A stretch of DNA of 8,479 bases from Lachnospiraceae bacterium (GTDB lineage Bacteria > Bacillota > Clostridia > Lachnospirales > Lachnospiraceae): positions 1-8,479 of the forward strand of contig JAGCCY010000205.1 in assembly GCA_017651385.1 (NCBI GenBank). The letters run 5' to 3'. Positions 1-6,800 of the stretch are shown in pieces (position 1 is the first letter of the stretch; every line of letters begins with the position of its first letter). The translations under genes and the position numbers were made by a program. Under the pieces are notes generated by a model. The model was not told where the DNA came from. It ran no database searches and was given only the letters and a program-made list of their open reading frames with translations.

Positions 1-88
1 GCCTCGGGGCACGCACTGTCACCTCTTGTGAATTCTTAAGTTCTATTGCTATGCTCTTCCTGTCCGAGCGTATAAGTGTGTATTCCAT
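1..88 (-). CDS. N-terminal fragment of a probable YgjP-like (DUF45) metallopeptidase
   Basis: This is a partial gene running off the left edge; only the first 29 codons are present. The product begins MEYTLIRSDRKSIAIELK and continues to ...VTVRAPR. A basic 'IRS-RKSIAIE' strand followed by 'V-VRAP' resembles the N-terminal beta-hairpin of YgjP-type proteins, SprT/WSS1-like zinc metallopeptidases of poorly known function. The zinc-binding HExxH motif would lie beyond the edge, so the family call rests only on this short N-terminal pattern. The ATG at 88-86 has an AAGGA ribosome binding site about 8 bases upstream on the minus strand. A perfect TATAAT -10 box lies at 172-177. The gene is divergent from the XRE-type gene. 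Alternatively it is an unrelated small protein with a similar strand pattern. Confidence 0.6.
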   Translation of the reverse strand, partial: MEYTLIRSDRKSIAIELKNSQEVTVRAPR

Positions 89-130
89 GAGATCATTCCT
101 TATTAGATCTGTTATGGGCACAGCCGATTA

Positions 131-139
131 CCCCCCCCC
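131..139. repeat. Homopolymer run of nine C (nine G on the minus strand)
   Basis: This run of nine C is in the divergent intergenic region, inside the predicted 5' leader of the left-edge gene and 42 bases upstream of its ATG. It is not in a reading frame I can support. Runs of this length are prone to slipped-strand length change and also to sequencing error. The remainder of the 89-289 interval holds the two divergent promoters and short inverted repeats; I see no gene in it. Confidence 0.9.
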
Positions 140-156
140 ATAAACTATATTGATCC

Positions 157-213
157 GTTAAATCCATTAACATTATACACTTTTCATTAGAATTTTAAAC
201 TGACGGGTTAATG
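157..213. repeat. Inverted GTTAA / GTTAATG repeats in the divergent promoter region
   Basis: GTTAA (157-161) and TTAAC (167-171) form a 5-base inverted repeat with a 5-base spacer, placed at the predicted start site of the leftward promoter. A larger inverted pair is CATTAAC (165-171) and GTTAATG (207-213), separated by 35 bases. Its right half touches the -35 box of the rightward promoter. The layout would suit operators for a regulator acting on both promoters, and the adjacent XRE-type gene is an obvious candidate. The motifs are short and the region is AT-rich, so chance is a real alternative. Confidence 0.35.
172..199 (-). promoter_or_regulatory. Sigma-A-type promoter for the left-edge gene
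   Basis: Read on the minus strand, there is a perfect TATAAT -10 box (172-177) with a weak TTTAAA -35 (194-199) at 16-base spacing. Transcription would start near 165. The leader of about 77 bases would contain a run of nine G (131-139) before the ATG at 88. The -35 match is poor (4 of 6), so this promoter may need an activator, or may simply be weak. Confidence 0.5.
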
Positions 214-239
214 ACAAAACATAACCTGTATGATATATT
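211..239 (+). promoter_or_regulatory. Sigma-A-type promoter for the XRE-type gene
   Basis: ATGACA (211-216, 5 of 6 to TTGACA) and TATATT (234-239, 5 of 6 to TATAAT) are separated by exactly 17 bases. The predicted start is near 246, giving a leader of about 45 bases to the ATG at 290. This makes the small regulator gene look expressed on its own rather than as part of an operon. Confidence 0.6.
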
Positions 240-289
240 AAAATACTACCTTATGTGTGTTCGGGATAATACAACATGGAGGGATAAAT

Positions 290-628
290 ATGGAACCAAT
301 TTATTTGTCGATCCGGCAAAAAGAAACCGGTAATAGGATCAAAGGATTACTTTATGAAAACGGCTACACGGTAAAAGATATCCAATTGGCTATGGGCTTT
401 GAAAACCCGCAGGCAGTATATAAATGGATTTCCGGCAAATCTCTGCCAAGTCTGGATAATCTTGTAATCTTCATCAAAATTCTTAATAAATCGATGGGAG
501 ACATCCTCGTCATAGACGGGGATGTTCTTTTTTATTTCTTTTTAAACTCACGGATCAATGACAAAGGTGACAAAAAAGGACATTTCCTTAGAAATGTCCT
601 TTTTCTGAGTCGGAGTGACAAGACTTGA
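290..628 (+). CDS. Small XRE-type helix-turn-helix protein whose frame contains terminators
   Basis: The frame encodes a 112-residue protein. Residues about 14-72 form a Cro/C1-type DNA-binding domain: helix 2 around TVKDIQLAMGF (27-37), recognition helix around NPQAVYKWISGK (39-50), then the usual 'LPSLDNLVIFIKILN' helix and 'DILV' ending. Such stand-alone domains act as small cytoplasmic transcription regulators; the target is unknown. I chose the ATG at 290 because GGAGGG (278-283) sits 6 bases upstream; a GTG at 257 lacks such a site. The oddity is the 3' end. A strong terminator hairpin covers codons 71-79, with its U tract over codons 79-84. There is no in-frame stop until 626-628, after a second terminator and inside the tRNA-Pro gene. 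Residues from about 83 on (LNSRINDKGD...) resemble no domain. Either the original stop was lost, or the mRNA ends before a stop codon by design. The domain call is firm; the true C-terminus is not known. Confidence 0.75.
   Translation: MEPIYLSIRQKETGNRIKGLLYENGYTVKDIQLAMGFENPQAVYKWISGKSLPSLDNLVIFIKILNKSMGDILVIDGDVLFYFFLNSRINDKGDKKGHFLRNVLFLSRSDKT
501..533 (+). terminator. Intrinsic terminator inside the XRE-type reading frame
   Basis: An 11-bp stem, 501-511 (ACATCCTCGTC) with 515-525 (GACGGGGATGT), has one T-G wobble and a three-base ATA loop. It is followed at once by TCTTTTTT and further T-rich sequence to 545. This is a textbook rho-independent terminator for the plus strand. It lies about 95 bases before the first in-frame stop codon, so terminated transcripts would carry no stop. 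Confidence 0.85.
572..604. terminator. Bidirectional terminator between the XRE-type gene and the tRNA cluster
   Basis: A perfect 9-bp stem, GGACATTTC (578-586) with GAAATGTCC (591-599), has a CTTA loop. Six A flank it on the left and five T on the right, so the hairpin is followed by a U tract in either direction. On the minus strand it lies just 6 bases beyond the tRNA-Pro 3' end and ends the tRNA transcript. On the plus strand it is a second terminator downstream of the XRE-type gene. Confidence 0.88.
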
Positions 629-682
629 ACTTGCGGCCTCCACGTCCCTAACGTGGCGCTCTACCACCTGAGCCACACCCCG
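610..682 (-). tRNA. tRNA-Pro, anticodon AGG
   Basis: The 73-base cloverleaf on the minus strand has acceptor CGGGGTG/CACTCCG, D stem GCTC/GAGC, anticodon stem CCACG/CGTGG, and T arm GCAAG-TTCAAGT-CTTGT. The anticodon loop is TTAGGGA, so U33 is followed by AGG, reading CCU. C1-G72, A73 and G37 are all typical of bacterial tRNA-Pro, which supports the amino acid assignment. The discriminator A is followed by CTC, so CCA must be added after transcription. An A at position 34 is unusual for a bacterial proline tRNA; UGG is the common form. The last 19 bases of the gene (610-628) overlap the tail of the convergent XRE-type frame. It is the last member of a three-tRNA transcript, 8 bases after tRNA-Met. 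Confidence 0.93.
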
Positions 683-690
683 ATATTAAG

Positions 691-764
691 TAGCGAGAGG
701 GGGATTCGAACCCTCGACACCGCGGGTATGAACCGCGTGCTCTAGCCAACTGAGCTATCTCGCC
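691..764 (-). tRNA. Elongator tRNA-Met, anticodon CAU
   Basis: The 74-base cloverleaf has acceptor GGCGAGA/TCTCGCT with a G1-U72 wobble, D stem GCTC/GAGC, anticodon stem CGCGG/CCGCG, loop TTCATAC (anticodon CAT), five-base variable loop GTGTC, and a T arm GAGGG-TTCGAAT-CCCCC. The closed, wobble-paired acceptor and 'GCTA' 3' end match Firmicutes elongator tRNA-Met rather than the initiator. The body also differs from the usual CAU-bearing tRNA-Ile. There is an A50-C64 mismatch in the T stem. No CCA is encoded. It is the middle gene of the cluster. Confidence 0.92.
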
Positions 765-778
765 ATATTTGTATTGAC

Positions 779-851
779 TGGGGCCTATAGGGCTCGAACC
801 TATGACCCTCTGCTTGTAAGGCAGATGCTCTCCCAGCTGAGCTAAGACCCC
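779..851 (-). tRNA. tRNA-Val, anticodon UAC
   Basis: The 73-base cloverleaf has acceptor GGGGTCT/AGGCCCC (one T-G pair), D stem GCTC/GAGC, anticodon stem TCTGC/GCAGA with loop CTTACAA (anticodon TAC, reading GUA and related valine codons), and T arm ATAGG-TTCGAGC-CCTAT. A73 is followed by GTC, so CCA is not encoded. It is the first gene of the Val-Met-Pro transcript, 14 bases upstream of tRNA-Met. Confidence 0.94.
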
Positions 852-884
852 TTAATTTCGAATGCCTTCAACGCCGACCATGTT

Positions 885-913
885 AGTATATAAAAGACTT
901 GCCCCGATGTCAA
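885..913 (-). promoter_or_regulatory. Strong sigma-A promoter of the tRNA cluster
   Basis: On the minus strand, a perfect TTGACA (908-913) and TATACT (885-890) are separated by exactly 17 bases. The start site would be near 878, about 27 bases before tRNA-Val. The -35 box lies only 36 bases beyond the ispF stop codon, and no hairpin terminator is visible in that interval. The tRNA cluster therefore has its own strong promoter, but could also receive transcripts from the purL-ispF run. Confidence 0.88.
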
Positions 914-948
914 GGATATTTTTGTAATATTTTAAGCATAAATCTGTT

Positions 949-1461
949 CTAATTCATCCTTGGGCAGCCGCCGCATCCGGACGAGTCGCGAAGCGATGAA
1001 AGAAGACATACCGCATGCGCTGCGATGCCTTCACCGCGGCCCGTAAAGCCGAGTCCTTCTTCGGTCGTGGCCTTAACATTTACAAGCTCAACGGATATCT
1101 TTAAAGCCTTGGCTATATTGGCTCTCATCTCATCGATATAAGGGCGCATCTTGGGAGCCTGGGCCAGTATCGTGGCATCTATATTTTCCACAACGTAAAG
1201 TTTTTTCTCTATTATATCCCCTACTTCTTCAAGGAGTTTTAAACTGTCCGCATCTTTATAATTTTCGTCGGTATCGGGAAAGTGAAGTCCGATATCGCCA
1301 AGCGCTGCCGCCCCAAGAAGAGCATCCATAACGGCGTGCGTAAGCACGTCCGCATCGGAATGCCCCAAAAGGCCTTTCTCAAAAGGTATATCAACCCCGC
1401 CGATAATGCATTTTCTGCCTTCGGCAAGTTTATGTACATCGTATCCGTGTCCTATTCGCAT
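949..1461 (-). CDS. ispF: 2-C-methyl-D-erythritol 2,4-cyclodiphosphate synthase
   Basis: IspF converts CDP-ME 2-phosphate to the cyclic MEcPP with release of CMP, in the non-mevalonate (MEP) isoprenoid pathway. It works as a cytoplasmic homotrimer with a divalent metal. The 170-residue product has the signature start RIGHGYDVH with metal ligands D8 and H10, the HSDAD loop (34-38) with H42, '[11 protein letters not shown]' (55-65), and the closing '[19 protein letters not shown]' region (130-148). The family body normally ends near residue 155-160. Here there is an extra short tail, [13 protein letters not shown], carrying two cysteines. The ATG at 1461 has a GGAG site 7-8 bases upstream. It follows argS by 50 bases and is the last protein gene of the purL-queH-argS-ispF run. 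The usual partner ispD is not in the window. Confidence 0.96.
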   Translation of the reverse strand: MRIGHGYDVHKLAEGRKCIIGGVDIPFEKGLLGHSDADVLTHAVMDALLGAAALGDIGLHFPDTDENYKDADSLKLLEEVGDIIEKKLYVVENIDATILAQAPKMRPYIDEMRANIAKALKISVELVNVKATTEEGLGFTGRGEGIAAHAVCLLSSLRDSSGCGGCPRMN

Positions 1462-1511
1462 ATTTTTCTCCGTTCCGCCAAAGTGCGGTCTTTAAGCCTG
1501 TATACGGCTTT

Positions 1512-3275
1512 CTACATTCTCTCGGGCGCCTCAAAACCCAGAAGATCGATACAGGTTTCAAGCACTTTCTGCGTAAGCGCTATCAATGCTATATATTCGC
1601 TCTTTGCGTTTTCATCTTCCTCGGTCAATATCTTTGTCTCATGATAGAAAGAGTTGAGCGCATTCGCAAGATCGTAAATATATGCGCAGATCCTGTGGGG
1701 TGCAAGTTCTTCGGATGCAGACTCGATCATCTGTGAAAAGCCCGTAAGAGCCTTCATAAGGTCTTTCTCGGAAGCGTTTCTTACCTTTCCGATATCGCAT
1801 GCCTCGATCTTACCGCCCGAAGCCTTATATTTATCAAGGATCGACTTTATCCTTACTATCGTATAAAGGATATAAGGACCTGTATTTCCTTCAAAAGAAA
1901 TAAACCTGTCCATATCAAAGATATAATCCTTAACGGCCTGATTGGACAGATCCCCGTATAACAGTGCGGAAAGTCCTACGATCTCTGCCGTCCTCTTTGC
2001 TTCTTTTTCGTCCATATCCTTGTTCTCGGATATCTTTTCGTACATCTTGTTCTGAATGTCATCTATGAGCATTTCAAGGCGCATAACACCGCCGTCACGT
2101 GTCTTAAAAGGTTTTCCGTCCTTACCGTTCATGGTACCGAAACCGATATGGCTTAACTTTACGCCGTCGCCCACAAGCTTTGTCTTTTTGGCACAACGGA
2201 ACACCTGCATGAAATAAAGATCCTGACGCTTATCGGTAATATATATCATCTGGTCCGGATCATATTTCATGACACGTTCTTTGATCGTAGCAAGGTCTGT
2301 TGTGTTGTAAAGGCTTGCCCCGTCGGATTTAAGGATTATACACGGAGGCACTTCCTTTGTGTCGGTATCTTCTTTGACATCGACCACCAAAGCACCGTCG
2401 CTTTCATAGGCATAACCTTCATCCTTCATATCTTTGACCATATCGGGTATCAGATACTGAACCGTGCTCTCGCCGTTCCAGAGATCGAAATCCACGTTTA
2501 AGCGCTTGTATATCTGCTTCATATCGTTTACTGAAAGGTATATGATATGATCCCAGAGCGCACGGATACCGGGAACGCCCGACTGAAGCTTAAGCGTAAG
2601 CTCAAGCGCACGCGCTTTATACTCAGGATCTTCTTTGCTCTTTTTGGATGCCGTGGGGTATATCTCTTCAAGATCTCTTACGGTAAACGGAGCTTCCTTG
2701 GGATATTCTCCCGTATAACTTTCATCAAAGTATACAAGACCCGGATTTCTTTCTTCTATTTCGGTCATAACAAGGCCCATGGGAGTACCCCAGTCGCCCA
2801 TATGAACGTCGCCGATCACTTCATGACCCACAAAACGGAGTATCCGCTTTATGCTCTCGCCTATTATCGCGGGACGAAGATGTCCCACGTGAAGGGCTTT
2901 TGCTATATTGGGTCCGCCGTAATCGACAATTATAGTCTGTTTTTTGGGCATTTCCATGCCGAACTTATCGGCCTTTGACATTTCTTTTACGTAGTCTGCA
3001 AGAAAATCGCCCTTAAGATTTAAATTGATGAACCCGGGCATTACCGCCTCGACACTTTCAAAAACGTTACTGTCCGATAACTTTTCAACAACTTCACCGG
3101 CAATCTTTATGGGAGCACACTTTGCTTCTTTTGCAAGCGCCATGGCACCGTTACACTGATATTCACAAAGATCGGGACGGTTTGAAACCGTAACTCTTCC
3201 GGCTTCACGCTTATATCCCGCCGCCTCAAAAGCATTCATCATCTCATCAGATATAAGTTCAAGTAGTTTCTTCAT
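1512..3275 (-). CDS. argS: Arginyl-tRNA synthetase
   Basis: This class I aminoacyl-tRNA synthetase charges tRNA-Arg with arginine using ATP. The 587-residue product shows the N-terminal ArgRS-specific domain (about 1-110), the GPNIAKALHVGHLR signature with the HIGH-like HVGH at 129-132, 'GDWGTPMG' (160-167), and 'FGTMNGKDGKPFKTRDGG' (379-396). The last replaces the canonical KMSKS loop, as is common in ArgRS. The anticodon-binding DALR-type helical domain (about 455-587) ends with the classic LGFEAPERM, so the protein is complete. An in-frame start 129 bases upstream exists, but that N-terminal stretch does not look like ArgRS and lies within queH. The ATG at 3275 has GAGGAA 8 bases upstream and gives the expected length. 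The start overlaps the end of queH by 17 bases, which suggests translational coupling. Confidence 0.97.
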   Translation of the reverse strand: MKKLLELISDEMMNAFEAAGYKREAGRVTVSNRPDLCEYQCNGAMALAKEAKCAPIKIAGEVVEKLSDSNVFESVEAVMPGFINLNLKGDFLADYVKEMSKADKFGMEMPKKQTIIVDYGGPNIAKALHVGHLRPAIIGESIKRILRFVGHEVIGDVHMGDWGTPMGLVMTEIEERNPGLVYFDESYTGEYPKEAPFTVRDLEEIYPTASKKSKEDPEYKARALELTLKLQSGVPGIRALWDHIIYLSVNDMKQIYKRLNVDFDLWNGESTVQYLIPDMVKDMKDEGYAYESDGALVVDVKEDTDTKEVPPCIILKSDGASLYNTTDLATIKERVMKYDPDQMIYITDKRQDLYFMQVFRCAKKTKLVGDGVKLSHIGFGTMNGKDGKPFKTRDGGVMRLEMLIDDIQNKMYEKISENKDMDEKEAKRTAEIVGLSALLYGDLSNQAVKDYIFDMDRFISFEGNTGPYILYTIVRIKSILDKYKASGGKIEACDIGKVRNASEKDLMKALTGFSQMIESASEELAPHRICAYIYDLANALNSFYHETKILTEEDENAKSEYIALIALTQKVLETCIDLLGFEAPERM

Positions 3276-3894
3276 GTTCGGTATTCCTCTTCGAAAATGG
3301 ACAACCGCAGTAGTTCTGGCGGTAAAGTCCGTACTTTTTGGATAGTTCGACGCTCTTTTTATAGCCGTCGTTTTTCTTAAAATCGGAAGGCAGGAAGGCA
3401 ACACCCTCTTCCTTCGCTATGCGTTCACCGATCTCGTTGATAAGCGACGCTTTCTTTAAGGGGCTTATCGTAAGGGTAGTGGAAAAATAATCGGCTTTGA
3501 TCTCTTTGGCAAGCCTTGCGGCCTCTTTAAGCCGTATCTCATAACAAAGCTCACAGCGTTTTCCGCCTTCGGGTTCATTTTCATAGCCCTTTGCAGCCTT
3601 TAAAAACTTCTCCGTCTCTTTTTTACCCTTTACAAATTCGATCGATGCGCCCGGATATTCGGCGTTCAATATGTCGACAAGACGCTTAAGCTCGGCTTCG
3701 CGCTTAGCATATTCTTCTTCATCGACGATATTGGGATTATAGTATATCGATTTTATGTTTATTCTGTTTTGGAGATAAGTAAGCACCCAGCTTGAGCAGG
3801 GTGCACAACAGCTCTGTAAGACAAGAGTCTTACCTCTCATATCGGGCTTACTTAACTCTTCCTCACAGAGCTTTGCATAATTTTTGTTATTCAT
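3259..3894 (-). CDS. queH: Epoxyqueuosine reductase QueH
   Basis: QueH (formerly DUF208) reduces epoxyqueuosine to queuosine at position 34 of tRNAs with GUN anticodons (Asp, Asn, His, Tyr), the last step of the pathway. It is the non-orthologous alternative to the cobalamin-dependent QueG. The 211-residue protein carries all the family cysteines, known to hold iron or an iron-sulfur cluster: SCCAPC (C29, C30, C33), 'GGKRCELCYEIRL' (C114, C117) and 'LYRQNYCGC' (C196, C198). It also has the conserved 'STTLTISPLKK' and 'DFKKNDGYKKS' stretches. About 20 residues precede the first strand, more than in the shortest family members. The ATG overlaps the purL stop codon in TAATG, and the 3' end overlaps argS, so it appears to be translated as a coupled operon member. 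No other queuosine gene is in the window. Confidence 0.96.
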   Translation of the reverse strand: MNNKNYAKLCEEELSKPDMRGKTLVLQSCCAPCSSWVLTYLQNRINIKSIYYNPNIVDEEEYAKREAELKRLVDILNAEYPGASIEFVKGKKETEKFLKAAKGYENEPEGGKRCELCYEIRLKEAARLAKEIKADYFSTTLTISPLKKASLINEIGERIAKEEGVAFLPSDFKKNDGYKKSVELSKKYGLYRQNYCGCPFSKRNTEHEETT

Positions 3895-6800
3895 TATTTA
3901 AAGTATTCAACACCTGATTCAAAGATCTTAAGATCCTGATCGCCGTAAATATTGACGGCTACGCTCGTGCCGCGTCTTTCGGAGTGTGCCATCTTACCGA
4001 ATGCTCTTCCGTCTTCGGATGTGATACCTTCGACAGCCATATACGAGCCGTTAATGTTCCACTCTTCGTCCATTGAGATATTGCCTTCATAATCCGCATA
4101 TCTTGTGGCAACCTGACCGTTTGCAAAAAGCTTTGAAAGCCATTCGTCGCTTGCAACAAATCTTCCTTCGCCGTGCGATGCGGGATTAACATAGGTCTTT
4201 CCAAGTTCCGCTTTCATAAGCCAGGGAGACTTATTTGAAACAACCTTTATATAAGCCATCTTTGAGATGTGACGGTTGATCGTGTTAAACGTAAGCGTGG
4301 GCGAATCGGCTGTCTGGCTTACTATCTCACCGTAAGGCACCAGACCGAGTTTTATAAGAGCCTGGAAACCGTTACAGATACCGAGAGCAAGACCGTCGCG
4401 TTCTTTTAACAGCTTTGTTACTTCATCCTTTATCTTTTCGTTCCTGAATGCGGTGGCAAAGAACTTTGCGCTTCCGTCGGGCTCGTCACCTGCGGAGAAT
4501 CCGCCCGGGAACATGATGATCTGTGCATTTGCGATATCGTTCGAGAAAGCATCGACCGAATCCCTTATGTCTTCTGCCGTAAGGTTCTTAAATACTCTTA
4601 CCTTAACATCGGCACCGGCTCTCTCAAATGCCTTTGCACTGTCGTATTCGCAGTTTGTACCGGGGAATACGGGTATAAATACATTGGGTCTTGCAACCTT
4701 ATGCCTGCATATGTAGATGCTGTCGGCCCTGTATATCTTATCTTCAAGCGCTTCAGTACCCTTTTTGGCCTTTGTGGGGAATATCTTCTCAAGAGGCTTC
4801 TTCCATGCATCAAGCGCATCGAAAGCCGAAACGGTATCGCCCTTAAAGGAGAATACTCCGTCATCCGTAACAACGCCGACGATTTCATGATCGATATCAA
4901 GATTCTCGGCATCCAGCCTGTTCATCTCAACAAGAAGATCGCCCATGTTGTTTTTAAACAGATCTTCAAGTTCAAGGCTGTCATCAAACTTAACACCGTT
5001 TCCGTTACCGAATGCCATCTTGGCAGCCGCTACGGCAACACCGCCTGCGTCAAGCGTATAAGCCGCTTTGATCTTGCCTTCGCCGGAAAGCTTGTGTACC
5101 GCTTCAAAAAGCTCCATTGTGCTTTCATAGTTGGGCATATCGTAATCATCGCGTTCGATCTCAAAATGTACCAAAACGTCGCCCGCATTCTTAAGTTCGG
5201 GAGTTATAACGTCTTTTTCTTTTGCCACATCAACTGCAAAAGAAACCAATGTAGGCGGAACATCGATATCGTTAAATGTTCCGGACATTGAATCCTTACC
5301 GCCTATCGACGGAAGTCCGAATCCTATCTGTGCATCGTAAGCACCGAGAAGTGCAGCGAAAGGCTGGCTCCAGCGCTTGGGATCCTCGGTCATACGTCTG
5401 AAATATTCCTGGAAAGTAAATCTTATCTTTTTGGCATCACCGCCTGCCGCAACGATCTTGGACATCGAAGATAGAACCGCATAAACCGCGCCGTGATAAG
5501 GCGACCAGCTTGAAAGATAAGGATCGAAGCCGTAACTCATCATCGTAACGGTATCGCTCGTACCTTCAAGTACCGGAAGCTTGGCGACCATGGTCTGGAT
5601 CTCGGTAAGCTGTTTCTTTCCGCCGTAAGGCATTGTAACCGTGCCCGCACCGATCGAGGAGTCGAACATCTCGACAAGTCCCTTCTGTGAGCACTCGTTA
5701 AGATCCGAAAGCGAAGCCTTCATGGCATCCGCAAAAGAATCCTTCTCGACTGCCGCCTCAACAGCGGGTACGGCTGTCTTCTTAAAGTAATTCTCGTTTT
5801 CATCGGGCATATCCACAAATACGCCTGTTTCCTGATGAGCTCCGTTTGTATCGAGGAAGGCTCTCGAAAGATCGACTATATCCTTGCCTCTCCATGTAAG
5901 TACAAGCCTCGGCTCCTTTGTGACCGTAGCAACCTTGACCGCTTCAAGGTTTTCCTCATTGGCATACTCAAGGAAACGGTCCGCATCTTCGGGCGATACC
6001 ACAACAGCCATTCTCTCCTGCGATTCGGAGATCGCAAGCTCGGTACCGTCAAGACCTGCATACTTCTTGGGTACAAGGTCTAAGTTTACCTTAAGACCGT
6101 CTGCAAGCTCACCGATAGCAACGGATACACCGCCTGCACCGAAGTCGTTACACTTCTTGATGAGTTTTGTGACTTCGGGACGTCTGAACAGTCTCTGTAT
6201 CTTTCTTTCCGTAGGAGCATTACCCTTTTGTACTTCCGCTCCGCAGGTCTCGATCGAACTTTCGGTATGTACTTTCGAAGAACCCGTTGCACCACCGCAG
6301 CCGTCACGACCCGTACGGCCGCCCAAAAGAATGATTATATCTCCGGGATCCGATGTCTCTCTTATTACGTTGCGTCTCGGAGCGGCACCCATAACGGCAC
6401 CGATCTCCATTCTCTTTGCAACGTAATCGGGATGGTATATTTCTTTTACATAGCCTGTTGCAAGACCGATCTGGTTACCGTACGACGAATAACCTGCCGC
6501 AGCTCCTTTAACAAGCTTCTTCTGACTTAACTTTCCTTTAAGCGTTTCGGTCACGGGAACGGTAGGATCTGCCGCACCGGTAACACGCATCGCCTGATAT
6601 ACATACGAACGGCCCGAAAGCGGGTCTCTTATGGCACCGCCCAGACAAGTTGCGGCACCACCGAAGGGTTCGATCTCGGTAGGATGGTTATGAGTTTCGT
6701 TCTTAAAACTTACAAGCCATTCCTCAGTCACTCCGTTTACATCAACGGGCACGACTATCGAGCAGGCATTTATCTCATCGGATTCTTCCTGATCGTCAAG

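Noticed and set aside
257..289. GTG start for the XRE-type gene
   Set aside because: No ribosome binding site precedes it, it lies very close to the predicted transcription start, and the ATG at 290 has a good GGAGGG site.
600..700. Integration (att) site at the tRNA-Pro 3' end
   Set aside because: No integrase gene and no direct repeat of the tRNA 3' end was found elsewhere in the window.
3276..3404. Extended argS N-terminus from an upstream in-frame ATG
   Set aside because: The extra 43 residues do not resemble ArgRS, lie within queH in another frame, and the ATG at 3275 has a good ribosome binding site and gives the expected family length.
4701..5291. Long plus-strand open frame (196 codons) inside purL
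   Set aside because: It is entirely antisense to a clearly conserved purL region, has no convincing ribosome binding site or recognisable domain, and is a by-product of purL codon use. Other antisense frames in purL, argS, ispF and the TetR-family gene were dropped for the same reason.
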